The notes under the pieces: generated by a model
Databases searched by the model: none
Seen by the model: the letters and a program-made list of their open reading frames with translations, nothing else
Told to the model about the DNA's origin: nothing
Source: Xanthomonas floridensis
Lineage (GTDB): Bacteria > Pseudomonadota > Gammaproteobacteria > Xanthomonadales > Xanthomonadaceae
Direction: 5' to 3'
DNA length: 38,186 nt
Assembly (NCBI RefSeq): GCF_001642575.1
Contig: NZ_LXNG01000029.1
Coordinates: 1-38,186, forward strand
Position numbers and translations under genes: made by a program
Shown here: in pieces, positions 1 through 8,201 of the stretch
Numbering within the stretch: the first letter of the stretch is position 1
How the letters are laid out: every line of letters starts with the position of its first letter

Positions 1-34
1 CTCAGTCCGACAGGACTGGGGGTTTGTTTTTGTC
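1..34 (+). terminator. terminator-like hairpin followed by T-rich tract
   Basis: An 8-bp stem, CTCAGTCC with GGACTGGG (one G-T pair), closes the 4-base loop GACA and is followed by GGTTTGTTTTTG. This has the shape of a rho-independent terminator on the plus strand. The gene it would end lies outside the window, so its role is inferred. Confidence 0.5.
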
Positions 35-630
35 TCCGATTTAAGCCCTTCGCACTGTCCGCCGTCAGTGGGTGGCTTGGCAGGAGGCGCGGAACACTGT
101 GAGGACGGCCGGGAACGCACCGGCACATGGCGCTTCTCTCTTGGCGAAGTCGGTACGATGGAAAACGCCTAAGCCACCACAGTGCGTCAACCATCGTTGC
201 TTGCGATGCAAGGCCAAGGCGAGGATGCGGTGCCCGGCCCGGCAGGGCGTCCATCCATCCGTGTTCCAAGCCAGATACGGCAACGACCCAAGCTTGATGC
301 GCTCCTCCGCTGGCCAGCGCCGCCTGCACCAGTCAAAAAGGGGCCAGAAGCCGCCCGTGGCCCAAGACACATTGCGACATGACATCCCAAGCTTGCTGCG
401 CCCCATGCTGGGCTGCGCTGCTTGCACTAGCCAAAAGGGCGCGCGTACCCCCAAAACAGGAGCTCACACCCCCGCACGGTGAAAGGAGGGAGCCAACGGC
501 GTGGCTGGTCGGGTGGTGACTTCATTTTCTAGTGGCCACTAAGCTGTGCGCCTGCAGGTGTATTGTTTTTGCCCGGCGGATCTCCATCTTGGGTCTTGCC
601 GGTGCATGGCCGGTGTTGCTGGATGTCCGG
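35..630. other. about 600 bp with no supported gene, upstream of mutM
   Basis: Both strands stay open over most of this stretch: about 136 codons on plus from 72, and about 129 codons on minus ending near 65. Neither frame has a recognisable domain, and the predicted products are rich in Arg, Pro, Trp and Cys, as expected of chance reading in GC-rich DNA. A 12-bp perfect palindrome, TAGTGGCCACTA, sits at 530-541, about 90 bp before mutM. I cannot say what this DNA does. It may be a dispersed Xanthomonas repeat, but that would need a genome search. Confidence 0.4.
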
Positions 631-1446
631 ATGCCGGAGTTGCCCGAAGTCGAAACTACTGTGCGAGGTCTGGCGCCGCACCTGGTCGGGCAACGCATTC
701 ATGGCGTGATCCTGCGTCGTCCGGATTTGCGCTGGCCCATTGCCGAGCAGATCGAACGTTTGCTGCCTGGCGCCACCATTACGCAGGTGCGGCGACGCGC
801 GAAATATCTATTGATGGATACCGATGCCGGTGGCAGTGCATTGCTGCATCTGGGGATGTCGGGCAGCCTGCGCGTATTGCCGGGCGATACCCTGCCGCGG
901 GCGCACGATCACGTAGATATCAGCCTGCAGAATGGACGTGTCCTGCGCTTTAACGACCCGCGCCGGTTCGGATGTTTGCTATGGCAGGCGGATACGCAAG
1001 TGCATGAGTTGCTTGCGACCCTGGGCCCGGAGCCATTATCCGACGCATTTACTGGAGATTATCTGCATGCGCTGTCGCGCGGGCGTCGTGCAGCCGTCAA
1101 GACCTTTCTGATGGATCAGGCCGTGGTGGTCGGTGTCGGCAATATCTACGCGGCTGAGAGCCTGTATCGCGCGGGAATCAGTCCTTTGCGCGAAGCCGGA
1201 AAGGTTTCGCTCGACCGGTATCGCCGGCTGGCCGCTGCAGTCAAAGAGATACTCGGCTATGCCATCCAGCGCGGGGGCACTACGCTGCGGGACTTTATCA
1301 GTCCGGATGGTGCACCCGGTTATTTCGAGCAGGAATTGAATGTCTATGGGCGTGAGGGCGAGCTCTGCAAACAGTGCGGGCGACTGTTGAAGCACGCCAC
1401 TATTGGACAACGTGCAACGGTGTGGTGCGGTAGCTGCCAGCGATAA
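631..1446 (+). CDS. mutM: formamidopyrimidine-DNA glycosylase (Fpg/MutM)
   Basis: Bifunctional base-excision repair enzyme. It removes 8-oxoguanine and formamidopyrimidines and then cleaves the abasic site by beta/delta elimination. The start at 631 gives 271 residues beginning MPELPEVETT. This is the family N-terminus, and Pro1 (after Met removal) is the catalytic nucleophile, followed by Glu2. The conserved Lys57 lies in RRRAKYL. The helix-two-turn-helix region includes VVGVGNIYAAE, which holds the family Asn of the DNA-binding domain. The C-terminus is a C4 zinc finger (Cys246, 249, 266, 269) with the conserved GQR turn. Upstream in-frame GTG codons extend the frame to 532, but that extension is not part of the family. 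The length matches usual Fpg proteins, and every key residue is present. The gene stands alone, with an insertion sequence about 65 bp downstream. Confidence 0.97.
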   Translation: MPELPEVETTVRGLAPHLVGQRIHGVILRRPDLRWPIAEQIERLLPGATITQVRRRAKYLLMDTDAGGSALLHLGMSGSLRVLPGDTLPRAHDHVDISLQNGRVLRFNDPRRFGCLLWQADTQVHELLATLGPEPLSDAFTGDYLHALSRGRRAAVKTFLMDQAVVVGVGNIYAAESLYRAGISPLREAGKVSLDRYRRLAAAVKEILGYAIQRGGTTLRDFISPDGAPGYFEQELNVYGREGELCKQCGRLLKHATIGQRATVWCGSCQR

Positions 1447-1554
1447 GGGGTAAACCCATGATGGCTGAAGCCACCTCGGCAGCTGGATCACTCCGTACTG
1501 CGGATGAGTTAGGGCCTGTTAACACTAATGATTTAAGCGATTAAACTATCTGGC

Positions 1555-2318
1555 ATGGAGATCACGCCCGCACAATTTGCCCTCATTGAACATTGCTTAC
1601 CTGCGCAGCGCGGCAATGTCAGCATGACCAACCTGCAGGTGGTCAACGCCATCCTTTACGTCGCAGAGCATGGCTGCAAATGGCGGGGCCTGCCCAAGCG
1701 CTTTGGCAACTGGCACACGGTCTATACACGCATGAACCGTTGGGCCAAGGCCGGTGTGCTCGACCGGATGTTCGCGCAATTGCAGAAATCGCAGATCGTG
1801 CGCATCAAAATCGAGGCAGTCTCGTTGGACTCCACCAGCATCAAGGTGCATCCCGATGGCACTGGCGCATTAAAAAAAACGGCCCACAAGCGATCGGCAA
1901 GTCCCGCGGTGGATGGAACACCAAGATTCATCTGGTTGCCGCAGATGCTCGAACAGCCATCACGTTCGGATTGACGCCTGGCAACGCACACGACGCACCC
2001 GCAGGCCGCACGTTGCTTGAACACCTGGGGCCAGTGGAGCGACCGACTCATCTGTTGATGGATCGCGCTTACGAAGGCAATGAAACCTGCCAGTTGGCGC
2101 TCGATCTTGGCTTCGTGCCGGTGGTCCCACCCAAGTCCAATCGGGTCGATCCTTGGGAGTACGACCGGGAAATGTACAAGCGACGCAACGAAGTGGAGCG
2201 ACTATTCCGTCGCTGAAGGGCTACCGCCGGATTTTCACACGCTTCGAGAAGCTGGACGTCATGTTCCTTTGGATTCCTCAGCTTTGTGCTGACCGTTGAT
2301 GGGCTTCGGATGTGTTAA
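1555..2318 (+). pseudogene. IS5-family transposase OrfA/OrfB, broken near the C-terminus
   Basis: OrfA starts at 1555 (MEITPAQFALIEH...) and runs to a stop at 1972-1974. The frame that continues the transposase is reached by a -1 shift on the A8 tract at 1872-1879. It then reads NGPQAIGKSRGGWNTK. The DDE triad is visible: Asp in SLDSTSIKVH, Asp in LMDRAYEGNE and Glu in RNEVERLF. A base is missing at about 2211-2213, where CGTCGCTGAAGG replaces the expected CGTCGCCTGAAGG, so the frame stops at 2214-2216. An extra T near 2258-2261 then restores the original frame, which ends at the family-like stop at 2316-2318. The protein therefore lacks about 34 C-terminal residues of the IS5 fold. This copy is probably inactive unless helped in trans by another copy. 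The indels are inferred from the usual family C-terminus. Confidence 0.8.
1872..1879 (+). promoter_or_regulatory. A8 slippery tract for -1 frameshifting between OrfA and OrfB
   Basis: Eight consecutive A follow TTA in the OrfA frame (TTA AAA AAA ACG). A -1 slip places the ribosome in the OrfB frame (AAA AAA AAC), where the rest of the transposase is encoded. OrfA on its own runs only about 30 codons beyond the tract. Programmed frameshifting on such tracts is known for IS427-group elements; that it happens here is inference. Confidence 0.6.
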
Positions 2319-2512
2319 CAGGCCCTAACGCAGTAACACCACATCGCACGTCTGCATGCCATCCAATCAAGCATCTGGGACAGGCGTTGCGTAACGACCG
2401 ACGACACCGCAAAAGCATCATTGCGTTGGTCGCTGCCGACTTTCCAGCGTGCGCGGCTAGTGTCCCGGCGGGGACGGCGCCACAATCACGGGTCTCACGC
2501 CCGGAGTGCCAC

Positions 2513-3616
2513 ATGCCCACGATGCCGCACCGCTTCGATTTCCTGTGGATTGCATTGGCGTTGACGCTGCTGCCTTGGAGCATGGCGCGGGCCGATGCGC
2601 CGGTTCACGAAGAAACGGCAACAGTAGAGAGCATCCGCTTGAGTAACGAGGTGCTGGAACTGAGCCTGACGCCGGCATTCGGCGGACGCGTGCTGTCCTT
2701 CAACCTGCATGGCCAACCAAATGTGTTGAAAGTGGGAGCCGCGGTGAGCCGGCAGCCCACACCCGCGGTGTCTGCCACCGCTGGCGATGTGCCGTATCTG
2801 GGCCACGATGTCTGGGTGGGACCGCAGAGCCAGTGGTGGTTGCATCAGCAGGTCAATCCGCAGCGCAAGGCCGCCGCTGCGGTGTGGCCGCCGGACCCGT
2901 ATCTGTCGTTGGCGAGTACCCGTGTGGTCACGCGGGGACCAGGCCAGGCGAGCCTGCAGGGCGTGCCCAGCCCGGTGACGGGCGTGCAGCTGAGCAAGCA
3001 CGTCGAGGTTTCCAGGACACGCGTGGATAGCGTGGACCTGCGGGCCACGGCGCGCAATATCCGCAAGCAGGCGATCGCCTGGGACCTGTGGTTCAACACG
3101 CGGGTGGCCGCGAGTACGCGGGTCTTTGTGCCGGTGGCGAACAGGACCGATGTGCGTGTGCAGCCACCCAGCGAGGCGGGTACGACGGCGCCGGTCTTCT
3201 CGCACCACGCAGGCGTCCTTGCATTGCGCGCCGATGCAAGGGGTGACAGCCTGATCCAGCGTGGCAAGCTGTTGCTGCAGCCATCGGCAGGCTGGATGGC
3301 CGGGTTTGCCGGGAAGCAGGTCCTGGTGATTCGCTTTGCGCATCAGCCGTTGGCGGCAATCCATCCCGAGCAGGGGCAGGTGGAGTTGTATCTGGATGCG
3401 CCACCAGAGCATCCCGAACAGGGGTTGCTGGAAATGGAAGTGCATGCGCCGTACCGGCAGCTCGCGCCAGGGGCGCAGATGCAGGCGCAGGAACAATGGA
3501 CCTTGCTGCGCTACACCGGGCCGGACGAAGAGCAGGCACAACGGCAGTTCCTGTGCAGCAAGGCCGGGGAGCTGGGCCTGGACCAGGCCTGCGCGGCTGC
3601 ACCCCAGAGACCTTGA
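2513..3616 (+). CDS. DUF4380 domain-containing periplasmic protein
   Basis: The product is 367 residues. A Sec signal peptide is clear: a basic N-terminus, the hydrophobic core FLWIALALTLLPWSM and probable cleavage after ARA at about residue 27. The mature protein opens with VESIRLSNEVLELSLTPAFGGRVLSF. This matches the beta-sandwich start seen in DUF4380 and aldose-epimerase-like (galactose-mutarotase fold) proteins. The start at 2513 is supported by GGAG at about 2503-2506. No catalytic function is known for the domain. The downstream neighbour, after 63 bp, is opgD. Since both products are periplasmic and DUF4380 has a carbohydrate-binding type of fold, a role in glycan handling is plausible but unproven. 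The 180 bp between the IS end and this gene hold no other feature I can support. Confidence 0.82.
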   Translation: MPTMPHRFDFLWIALALTLLPWSMARADAPVHEETATVESIRLSNEVLELSLTPAFGGRVLSFNLHGQPNVLKVGAAVSRQPTPAVSATAGDVPYLGHDVWVGPQSQWWLHQQVNPQRKAAAAVWPPDPYLSLASTRVVTRGPGQASLQGVPSPVTGVQLSKHVEVSRTRVDSVDLRATARNIRKQAIAWDLWFNTRVAASTRVFVPVANRTDVRVQPPSEAGTTAPVFSHHAGVLALRADARGDSLIQRGKLLLQPSAGWMAGFAGKQVLVIRFAHQPLAAIHPEQGQVELYLDAPPEHPEQGLLEMEVHAPYRQLAPGAQMQAQEQWTLLRYTGPDEEQAQRQFLCSKAGELGLDQACAAAPQRP

Positions 3617-3679
3617 GTCCCCGCATGCGCGTCCACGGCGGGCTGTGGCTATGATGTCGCCATTCCTTAGCTCAGACCG

Positions 3680-5287
3680 ATGCGCATGCAACGACGCCAC
3701 TTCCTGAAGAATGCCGCTGCCGCCCTGGCCGCGCTCGGTTTACCGGCGGTGCCGCAGTGGGCATTGGCGGCCAAGGCGGTGGGACTGCGTCGGCTCGGTC
3801 AGCCGCAACCATTCGACTATGCCTGGCTTAAGGGGCAGGCGCGTGCGTTGGCTGCCGCGCCGTACAAGAGCCACAAGCAGGTGCTGCCTGGCCCGCTGGA
3901 GGCTTTGAACTGGGATCAGTATCAATCGATCCGCTACCGCCAGGACCACGCGTTGTGGGCCGATGGCAATGGCAAGTTTCAGGCGAAGTTCTTCCACCTG
4001 GGCCTGTATTTCCATACCCCGGTACACATCTACGACATCGTCGATGGCAAGGCGCAACAACTGGCCTACGACCCGGCTGCGTTCGATTACGGCAGCAGCG
4101 GGCTGGGCGGCAAGCAGTTGCCCAAGGACCTGGGTTTTGCCGGCTTCCGCCTCAACACGCGCAAGGACACCGACCGCGACTTTGCGGCGTTTCTGGGTGC
4201 GAGCTATTTCCGCGCGGTGGGCAAGGAAGGCCAGTACGGGCAGTCGGCACGTGGGCTGGCGATCGATACCGGCACCGGTGGACCAGAAGAATTTCCGGAC
4301 TTCATCGCCTACTACCTGGAGCAGCCGGCCGACGACTCCGACACCGTAGTGGTGTACGGCCTGCTGGACTCGCCCAGCGTTGCCGGCGCCTATCGCTTTG
4401 CCATCACCAATGGCGAGGTGCTGGTGATGGACATCGACAGCGCGCTCTACCCGCGCAAGGCCATCGAGCGGCTGGGCATCGGCCCGTGTACCAGCATGTA
4501 CCAGGTCGGCGAAAACGATAGCCGCATGGACTGGGACTGGCGGCCGGAGATCCACGACACCGACGGCCTGGCGATGTGGACCGGTGGCGGCGAATGGATC
4601 TGGCGGCCGCTGTGCAATCCGCCGCAGCTGCGTTTCAACATGTTTGTGGATGAGAACCCGCGCGGCTTCGGGCTACTGCAGCGCGACCGCAACTTCGACC
4701 ACTACCAGGACGACGGCGTGTTCTACGAGAAGCGCCCGTGCCTGTGGGTGGAGCCCAAGAGTGGTTGGGGCAAGGGCTCGGTACAACTGGTCGAGATCCC
4801 GACCGTGGACGAGACCTTCGACAATATCGTGGCGTTCTGGAATCCGCAGGCCAAACCGCAGCCGGGGCAGGAACTGTTGATGGGCTACCGGCTGTACTGG
4901 GGCGCGCAGCCGCCGGCCAGTTCGCCGCTGGCGCATTGCGTGGCCACCCGCACCGGGCTGGGCGGTATCGTCGGACAGAAGCGCAGCCACTTCTCATGGC
5001 GGTTTGCGGTGGATTTTGCCGGAGGCGAGCTGCCGGCCCTGGTCAAGGACGCAAAGACCAAGGTCGAAGCGGTGATCCAGGTGTCGCGCGGCACCACCGA
5101 AATCGTCTCGGCGCGCCCGTTGCACGAGCTCAAGGGCTACCGGGCGATGTTCGACCTGGTGCCGCCGGACGAGAGCACCCAGCAGATCGACATCCGCCTG
5201 TACCTGCGCGCCAACGGCAAGCCGTTGACCGAAACCTGGCTCTATCAGTGGACACCGCCGCCGGCTAGTGAGCGCAAGCTTTACTGA
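3680..5287 (+). CDS. opgD: glucan biosynthesis protein D (OpgD/MdoD, GH186 family)
   Basis: A 535-residue periplasmic protein acting on osmoregulated periplasmic glucans. The N-terminus MRMQRRHFLKNAAAALAALG carries a twin-arginine (Tat) motif at residues 5-6 and a hydrophobic stretch ending near ALA (residue 30). The body follows the OpgG/OpgD fold, with LNWDQYQSIRYR, the conserved FFHLGLYFHTPV segment and a C-terminal Ig-like domain ending WTPPPASERKLY. From the literature as I recall it, E. coli OpgD is an endo-beta-1,2-glucanase that founded GH186. I also recall a Xanthomonas OpgD reported to make the cyclic alpha-1,6-closed glucohexadecaose by transglycosylation, so this protein probably cyclises rather than hydrolyses. 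opgG and opgH are not in the window. A TATGAT -10-like box at 3650-3655 could serve the gene, but its -35 is poor and there is no clear Shine-Dalgarno before the ATG. Confidence 0.94.
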   Translation: MRMQRRHFLKNAAAALAALGLPAVPQWALAAKAVGLRRLGQPQPFDYAWLKGQARALAAAPYKSHKQVLPGPLEALNWDQYQSIRYRQDHALWADGNGKFQAKFFHLGLYFHTPVHIYDIVDGKAQQLAYDPAAFDYGSSGLGGKQLPKDLGFAGFRLNTRKDTDRDFAAFLGASYFRAVGKEGQYGQSARGLAIDTGTGGPEEFPDFIAYYLEQPADDSDTVVVYGLLDSPSVAGAYRFAITNGEVLVMDIDSALYPRKAIERLGIGPCTSMYQVGENDSRMDWDWRPEIHDTDGLAMWTGGGEWIWRPLCNPPQLRFNMFVDENPRGFGLLQRDRNFDHYQDDGVFYEKRPCLWVEPKSGWGKGSVQLVEIPTVDETFDNIVAFWNPQAKPQPGQELLMGYRLYWGAQPPASSPLAHCVATRTGLGGIVGQKRSHFSWRFAVDFAGGELPALVKDAKTKVEAVIQVSRGTTEIVSARPLHELKGYRAMFDLVPPDESTQQIDIRLYLRANGKPLTETWLYQWTPPPASERKLY

Positions 5288-5853
5288 GTTTGCATGCCGG
5301 GTATGCGGAACGTGTGTGCTGCCATTCCGCGTGGGTGCTGCAGTCTTCGATCGTCGCGGTGATGCGCTGAGCAATGGCGCGTTGCCAGGGATGCCACGGC
5401 GTAAGCATTGGCTATCTGCGGGTATGAGGAGTGATATCCGAACGCCTGCGGTGTCGTGAGCACTGCCCGATAACGCTCTGCTGGCAGCGGCGACGCAGGA
5501 GGTCTGAGATGAGAGGGCGATCGATGCACGCTGCACTTGGCGCGCGACGTGCCTTGCGCATGGCAGCCACGGATTGGGCGTTCGGTCAGCACGCGATCAA
5601 GCAGTGCCGCACTGCAGGGGTGCTCAGGGGCGTGGCTGCGAGGTGCGAGTCGTCTGCGACGTCGCGGATGCACCGCAGAGCTTTCCAGAGCCGGGGCAAC
5701 CTGATGAGTCGGCCGAGCTGGCACTGCAGCCAACCGCAGGCGGCACGTCACCGTGGTGCGCTGCATGACGAGCGCGGCGAGGCCACATCGCGGCTGTAGG
5801 GACCGACTTCGATACGCGCTGCCAGGATGATCGCAGTCGGTTGGTCGGCGCGA
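5288..5853. other. 566-bp stretch with no supported gene between opgD and the histidine kinase
   Basis: Short open frames exist on both strands, but none has a recognisable domain, a convincing ribosome binding site or protein-like composition. opgD and the minus-strand kinase converge here. I see no strong terminator hairpin with a T tract. Confidence 0.5.
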
Positions 5854-7098
5854 TCAGGCCGACGTCGTGCCGTTGATCAGTTGCAGGCGCGTACGCGGCC
5901 GTGCGCAGGACAACTCCACGCGGAAGCAGGTGCCGTTCTTTCCGCTGGTGATGCGCAGCTCACCCTGGTGCGCCTGTGCGATCTGCGCGGCCATATGCAG
6001 GCCCAGATCCACTTCCGGGACTGCGCGGCCGCCGCTGTGCACATGCGTGGAGGCGTGCAGCACATCCAGCCGGCGTGGATCGATGCCGTCCAGATTGCAG
6101 ACCTCAAGCCGTAGACGGCCCTGCTCGGTGACCGCCACCGCCTTGATCAGCGAACTCTGCTGGCCCTGCACCACCGCGTTGATCATCATGCTGCCGAACA
6201 TCTGCGCCAGCCGCACCGCATCGCCATGCACCGGCTCGTCGATGGCCACATGGGTGGACAGCACCTGATTGGGATAGGCGGCGCGGGTTTCGTCCACCAC
6301 CTGCGAGAGCGCATCGGACAGGTCGCTGCCATTGCCGTAGTCCAGCTGCAGCCAGTCGCGCTCGATACCGCGGGCAAAATCGCAAGCGAAGTCGATCAGC
6401 TCTTCCATGCGCTGCAAGCTGCGCTGCATCGAACGGATGGCGCCGCCCTGGCGTTGGTTGATCGGGTCGATGGTGAGCATGTCCACCACGGCGTGCATGG
6501 ACTGCAGCGGATTGCGCAGGTCGTGCCCCAGGATGCCGATGAATTCTTCACGCAACCGCGCCGAGGCACCGGCGCGACCGAGTTCGCTACGGGCACGCTG
6601 CGATTCCTGCGCACTCTCCTCGGCGCGCTGCTCGGCCTGGATCTGTGCGGCCAGCAACTGCGCCAGCAGCTCGACCTTCTCCACCAGCTGCCGGTCCATG
6701 ACCCGTGGCAGCGGATCCAGCGCGCACAACGTGCCGAACACGCTGCCATCGTCGAAGCGGATCGGCACCGAGACGTAGCTTTCGAAGCCGTATAGCCGCG
6801 GCGAAGGATGGTCGCGGTAGACCGGGTCATCCGAGGCGTGGCCGAACCAGACCGCGTTGCCCTTGACCCGCACGCTGTCGCAGAACGTGGTGGCCAGCGG
6901 CAGTTCGTCGCCAGGCACCAGACCGAAGGCCAGCTCGTCGCGCACTTGACAGGTGATCCAGCGCGCCTCGGTCACGCGCGCGACCGCGGCAAAGCCCATG
7001 CCGGTCAGACGGGTGAGGATGTTCAGGACATCGGGGACCGAGGAGAGTCGGCCAACGCGCGCGATGTCGGCGCGGAGCTCAGCGGGAAGCGGACCCAT
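5854..7098 (-). CDS. GAF-domain sensor histidine kinase with degenerate catalytic domain
   Basis: A 414-residue soluble protein with no membrane segment, so probably cytosolic sensing. Residues about 10-155 form a GAF domain (TFCDSVRVKGNAVWFGHASDD, then YVSVPIRFDDGSVFGTLCALD). Next comes a coiled-coil linker (about 150-185) and a HisKA domain with the H-box EFIGILGHDLRNPL, His192 being the phosphoacceptor. An N-box Asn is present (MMINAVVQG, N307), but the usual DxGxG of the G1 box is not recognisable (VCNLDGIDP stands near its place). The G2-like segment reads VDLGLHMA. ATP binding may be weak, or the protein may act as a phosphotransfer or pseudokinase partner. The start at 7098 is backed by GGGAGG about 6 bases upstream. 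No response regulator lies next to it, so its partner is unknown. Confidence 0.88.
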   Translation of the reverse strand: MGPLPAELRADIARVGRLSSVPDVLNILTRLTGMGFAAVARVTEARWITCQVRDELAFGLVPGDELPLATTFCDSVRVKGNAVWFGHASDDPVYRDHPSPRLYGFESYVSVPIRFDDGSVFGTLCALDPLPRVMDRQLVEKVELLAQLLAAQIQAEQRAEESAQESQRARSELGRAGASARLREEFIGILGHDLRNPLQSMHAVVDMLTIDPINQRQGGAIRSMQRSLQRMEELIDFACDFARGIERDWLQLDYGNGSDLSDALSQVVDETRAAYPNQVLSTHVAIDEPVHGDAVRLAQMFGSMMINAVVQGQQSSLIKAVAVTEQGRLRLEVCNLDGIDPRRLDVLHASTHVHSGGRAVPEVDLGLHMAAQIAQAHQGELRITSGKNGTCFRVELSCARPRTRLQLINGTTSA

Positions 7099-7361
7099 GC
7101 ATTGCCTCCCGAAAAGTGGATGGTCGCCAGTTTACAGGACAGCAGTTGGGCCTGGTTGGGCGTCCGGTTGCTGCCATGCGGGTATCACGATACGCCTGTC
7201 GGCCGACCTCGGCGATGCGGCTGCAACCGCATGCCCGGGAAGGTCTAGCGATGGCAATGAACCGTATAGCTGGGAACGCGACGTCGCGGTGGCCGTACGC
7301 GTTCCTGATCGGCGTCGCCCTGCGCCTGCTCGGCGCGGCAGCTGGCCGATCAGGCAACGAC

Positions 7362-7997
7362 CTAGCTGCCTGCAGCCGGCAACGGCAGGGCGATCTGCAA
7401 CGGGTCGATGCGGCCTTCGCCGCGCATGATCTTCTTGAACTCGGCACGGCTGACGGACACATAGCGTTCGTTGCCGCCAATCTCCACCTGCGGGCCGTCC
7501 TGTACGGCATGGCCGTGCGCATCCACGCGGACGGTCATGGTGGCCTTGCTACCGCTGTGGCAGATGGTCTTGATCTCTTCCAGTTCGTCGGCCCAGGCCA
7601 GCAGGAACTGGCTGCCTTCGAACAGCTCGCCGCGAAAATCCGTGCGCAGGCCGTAGCACAGCACCGGAATGCGTAGCCGGTCGACCACCTCGCTCAATTG
7701 CCAGACCTGCGCGCGGCCAAGGAATTGCGCTTCGTCCACCAGCACGCAGTGCAGCGGCCCGTCGGCGGCGATGTCGCGTTCGACCAGCTGGTGCAATTCG
7801 GTGCTGCGGTCGAACGTGCGCCCGTCCGCCCGCAGGCCGATCCGCGAGGCGACCACGCCGCTGCCGGCGCGGTGATCGAGCTTGGGCGTGAGGATCAGCG
7901 TGCGCATGCCGCGCTCGCGGTAGTTGTGCGCCGACTGCAGCAAGGTGGTGGTCTTGCCGGCATTCATCGCCGAATAATAGAAGTAGAGCTTGGCCAT
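7362..7997 (-). CDS. tdk: thymidine kinase (type II)
   Basis: Phosphorylates thymidine to dTMP in pyrimidine salvage. The 211 residues include the P-loop SAMNAGKTT (9-17), the catalytic VDEAQF (about 87-92) and the lasso-region signature [11 protein letters not shown]. This is the bacterial/viral type II TK family, usually a homotetramer. The family's structural zinc is normally held by four Cys in two pairs. Here the first pair is reduced to one (TICHSGSK, compared with CxxG/CxC patterns elsewhere), and the second is lost (SVSRAEF in place of SVCRxxY). Zinc binding is therefore probably absent, a variation I infer is lineage-typical. The gene is divergent from rep. A TAAAAT -10-like box lies only 6 bases before the ATG and there is no Shine-Dalgarno, so the message may be leaderless. 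Confidence 0.95.
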   Translation of the reverse strand: MAKLYFYYSAMNAGKTTTLLQSAHNYRERGMRTLILTPKLDHRAGSGVVASRIGLRADGRTFDRSTELHQLVERDIAADGPLHCVLVDEAQFLGRAQVWQLSEVVDRLRIPVLCYGLRTDFRGELFEGSQFLLAWADELEEIKTICHSGSKATMTVRVDAHGHAVQDGPQVEIGGNERYVSVSRAEFKKIMRGEGRIDPLQIALPLPAAGS

Positions 7998-8003
7998 GGC
8001 GCG

Positions 8004-8009
8004 ATTTTA
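8004..8009 (-). promoter_or_regulatory. probable -10 box of tdk, suggesting a leaderless mRNA
   Basis: On the minus strand the sequence reads CGCTAAAATCGCGCC and then the ATG of tdk. TAAAAT matches the sigma-70 -10 consensus at five of six positions. Its end is 6 bases from the start codon, so transcription would begin at or next to the A of ATG. No good -35 is visible. The same CGCTAAAATCG core precedes the acid phosphatase gene at 19252. Confidence 0.4.
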
Positions 8010-8172
8010 GCGGGCCGGGCGGGGAGATGCGGAAGGCCGCCGCTGCCTGGCATGGCCGGCCGATGCTGCACCAGGACCGCGCCGCCGTGCTCTGCGAACG
8101 CGCTGCGGCAATCCTGGGCGCTTGCCGGCGCCACATGAACCCGCTGCGTCGGCCAGCCGCTGCCCGCCCCGG

Positions 8173-8178
8173 TACAAT
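8173..8178 (+). promoter_or_regulatory. probable -10 box (TACAAT) of rep
   Basis: TACAAT in GGTACAATGGCG lies 24 bases before the rep start and matches the -10 consensus at five of six positions. A GGAAG ribosome binding site follows at about 8190-8195. The -35 region is weak, so this is a moderate call. Confidence 0.35.
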
Positions 8179-8201
8179 GGCGCGCTCTGTCGGAAGCCTC
8201 T

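Larger units (their letters stand above)
1510..2327 (+). mobile_element. IS5-family (IS427-group-like) insertion sequence, copy 1, degenerate transposase
   Basis: The element spans 1512-2325 (814 bp). Its ends are perfect 14-bp inverted repeats, GGGCCTGTTAACAC at 1512-1525 and the complement at 2312-2325. A TA dinucleotide flanks each end (1510-1511 and 2326-2327), the short duplication typical of the IS427 group. The transposase lies in two overlapping frames with a run of eight A between them, as in that group. The element sits between mutM and a DUF4380 gene and appears to interrupt neither. A second copy in the same orientation begins at 37930. I did not assign an ISfinder name. Confidence 0.93.

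Noticed and set aside
5431..5799. A 122-codon plus-strand open frame between opgD and the histidine kinase
   Set aside because: Arg/Ala/Cys-rich composition, no ribosome binding site and no domain; treated as chance.
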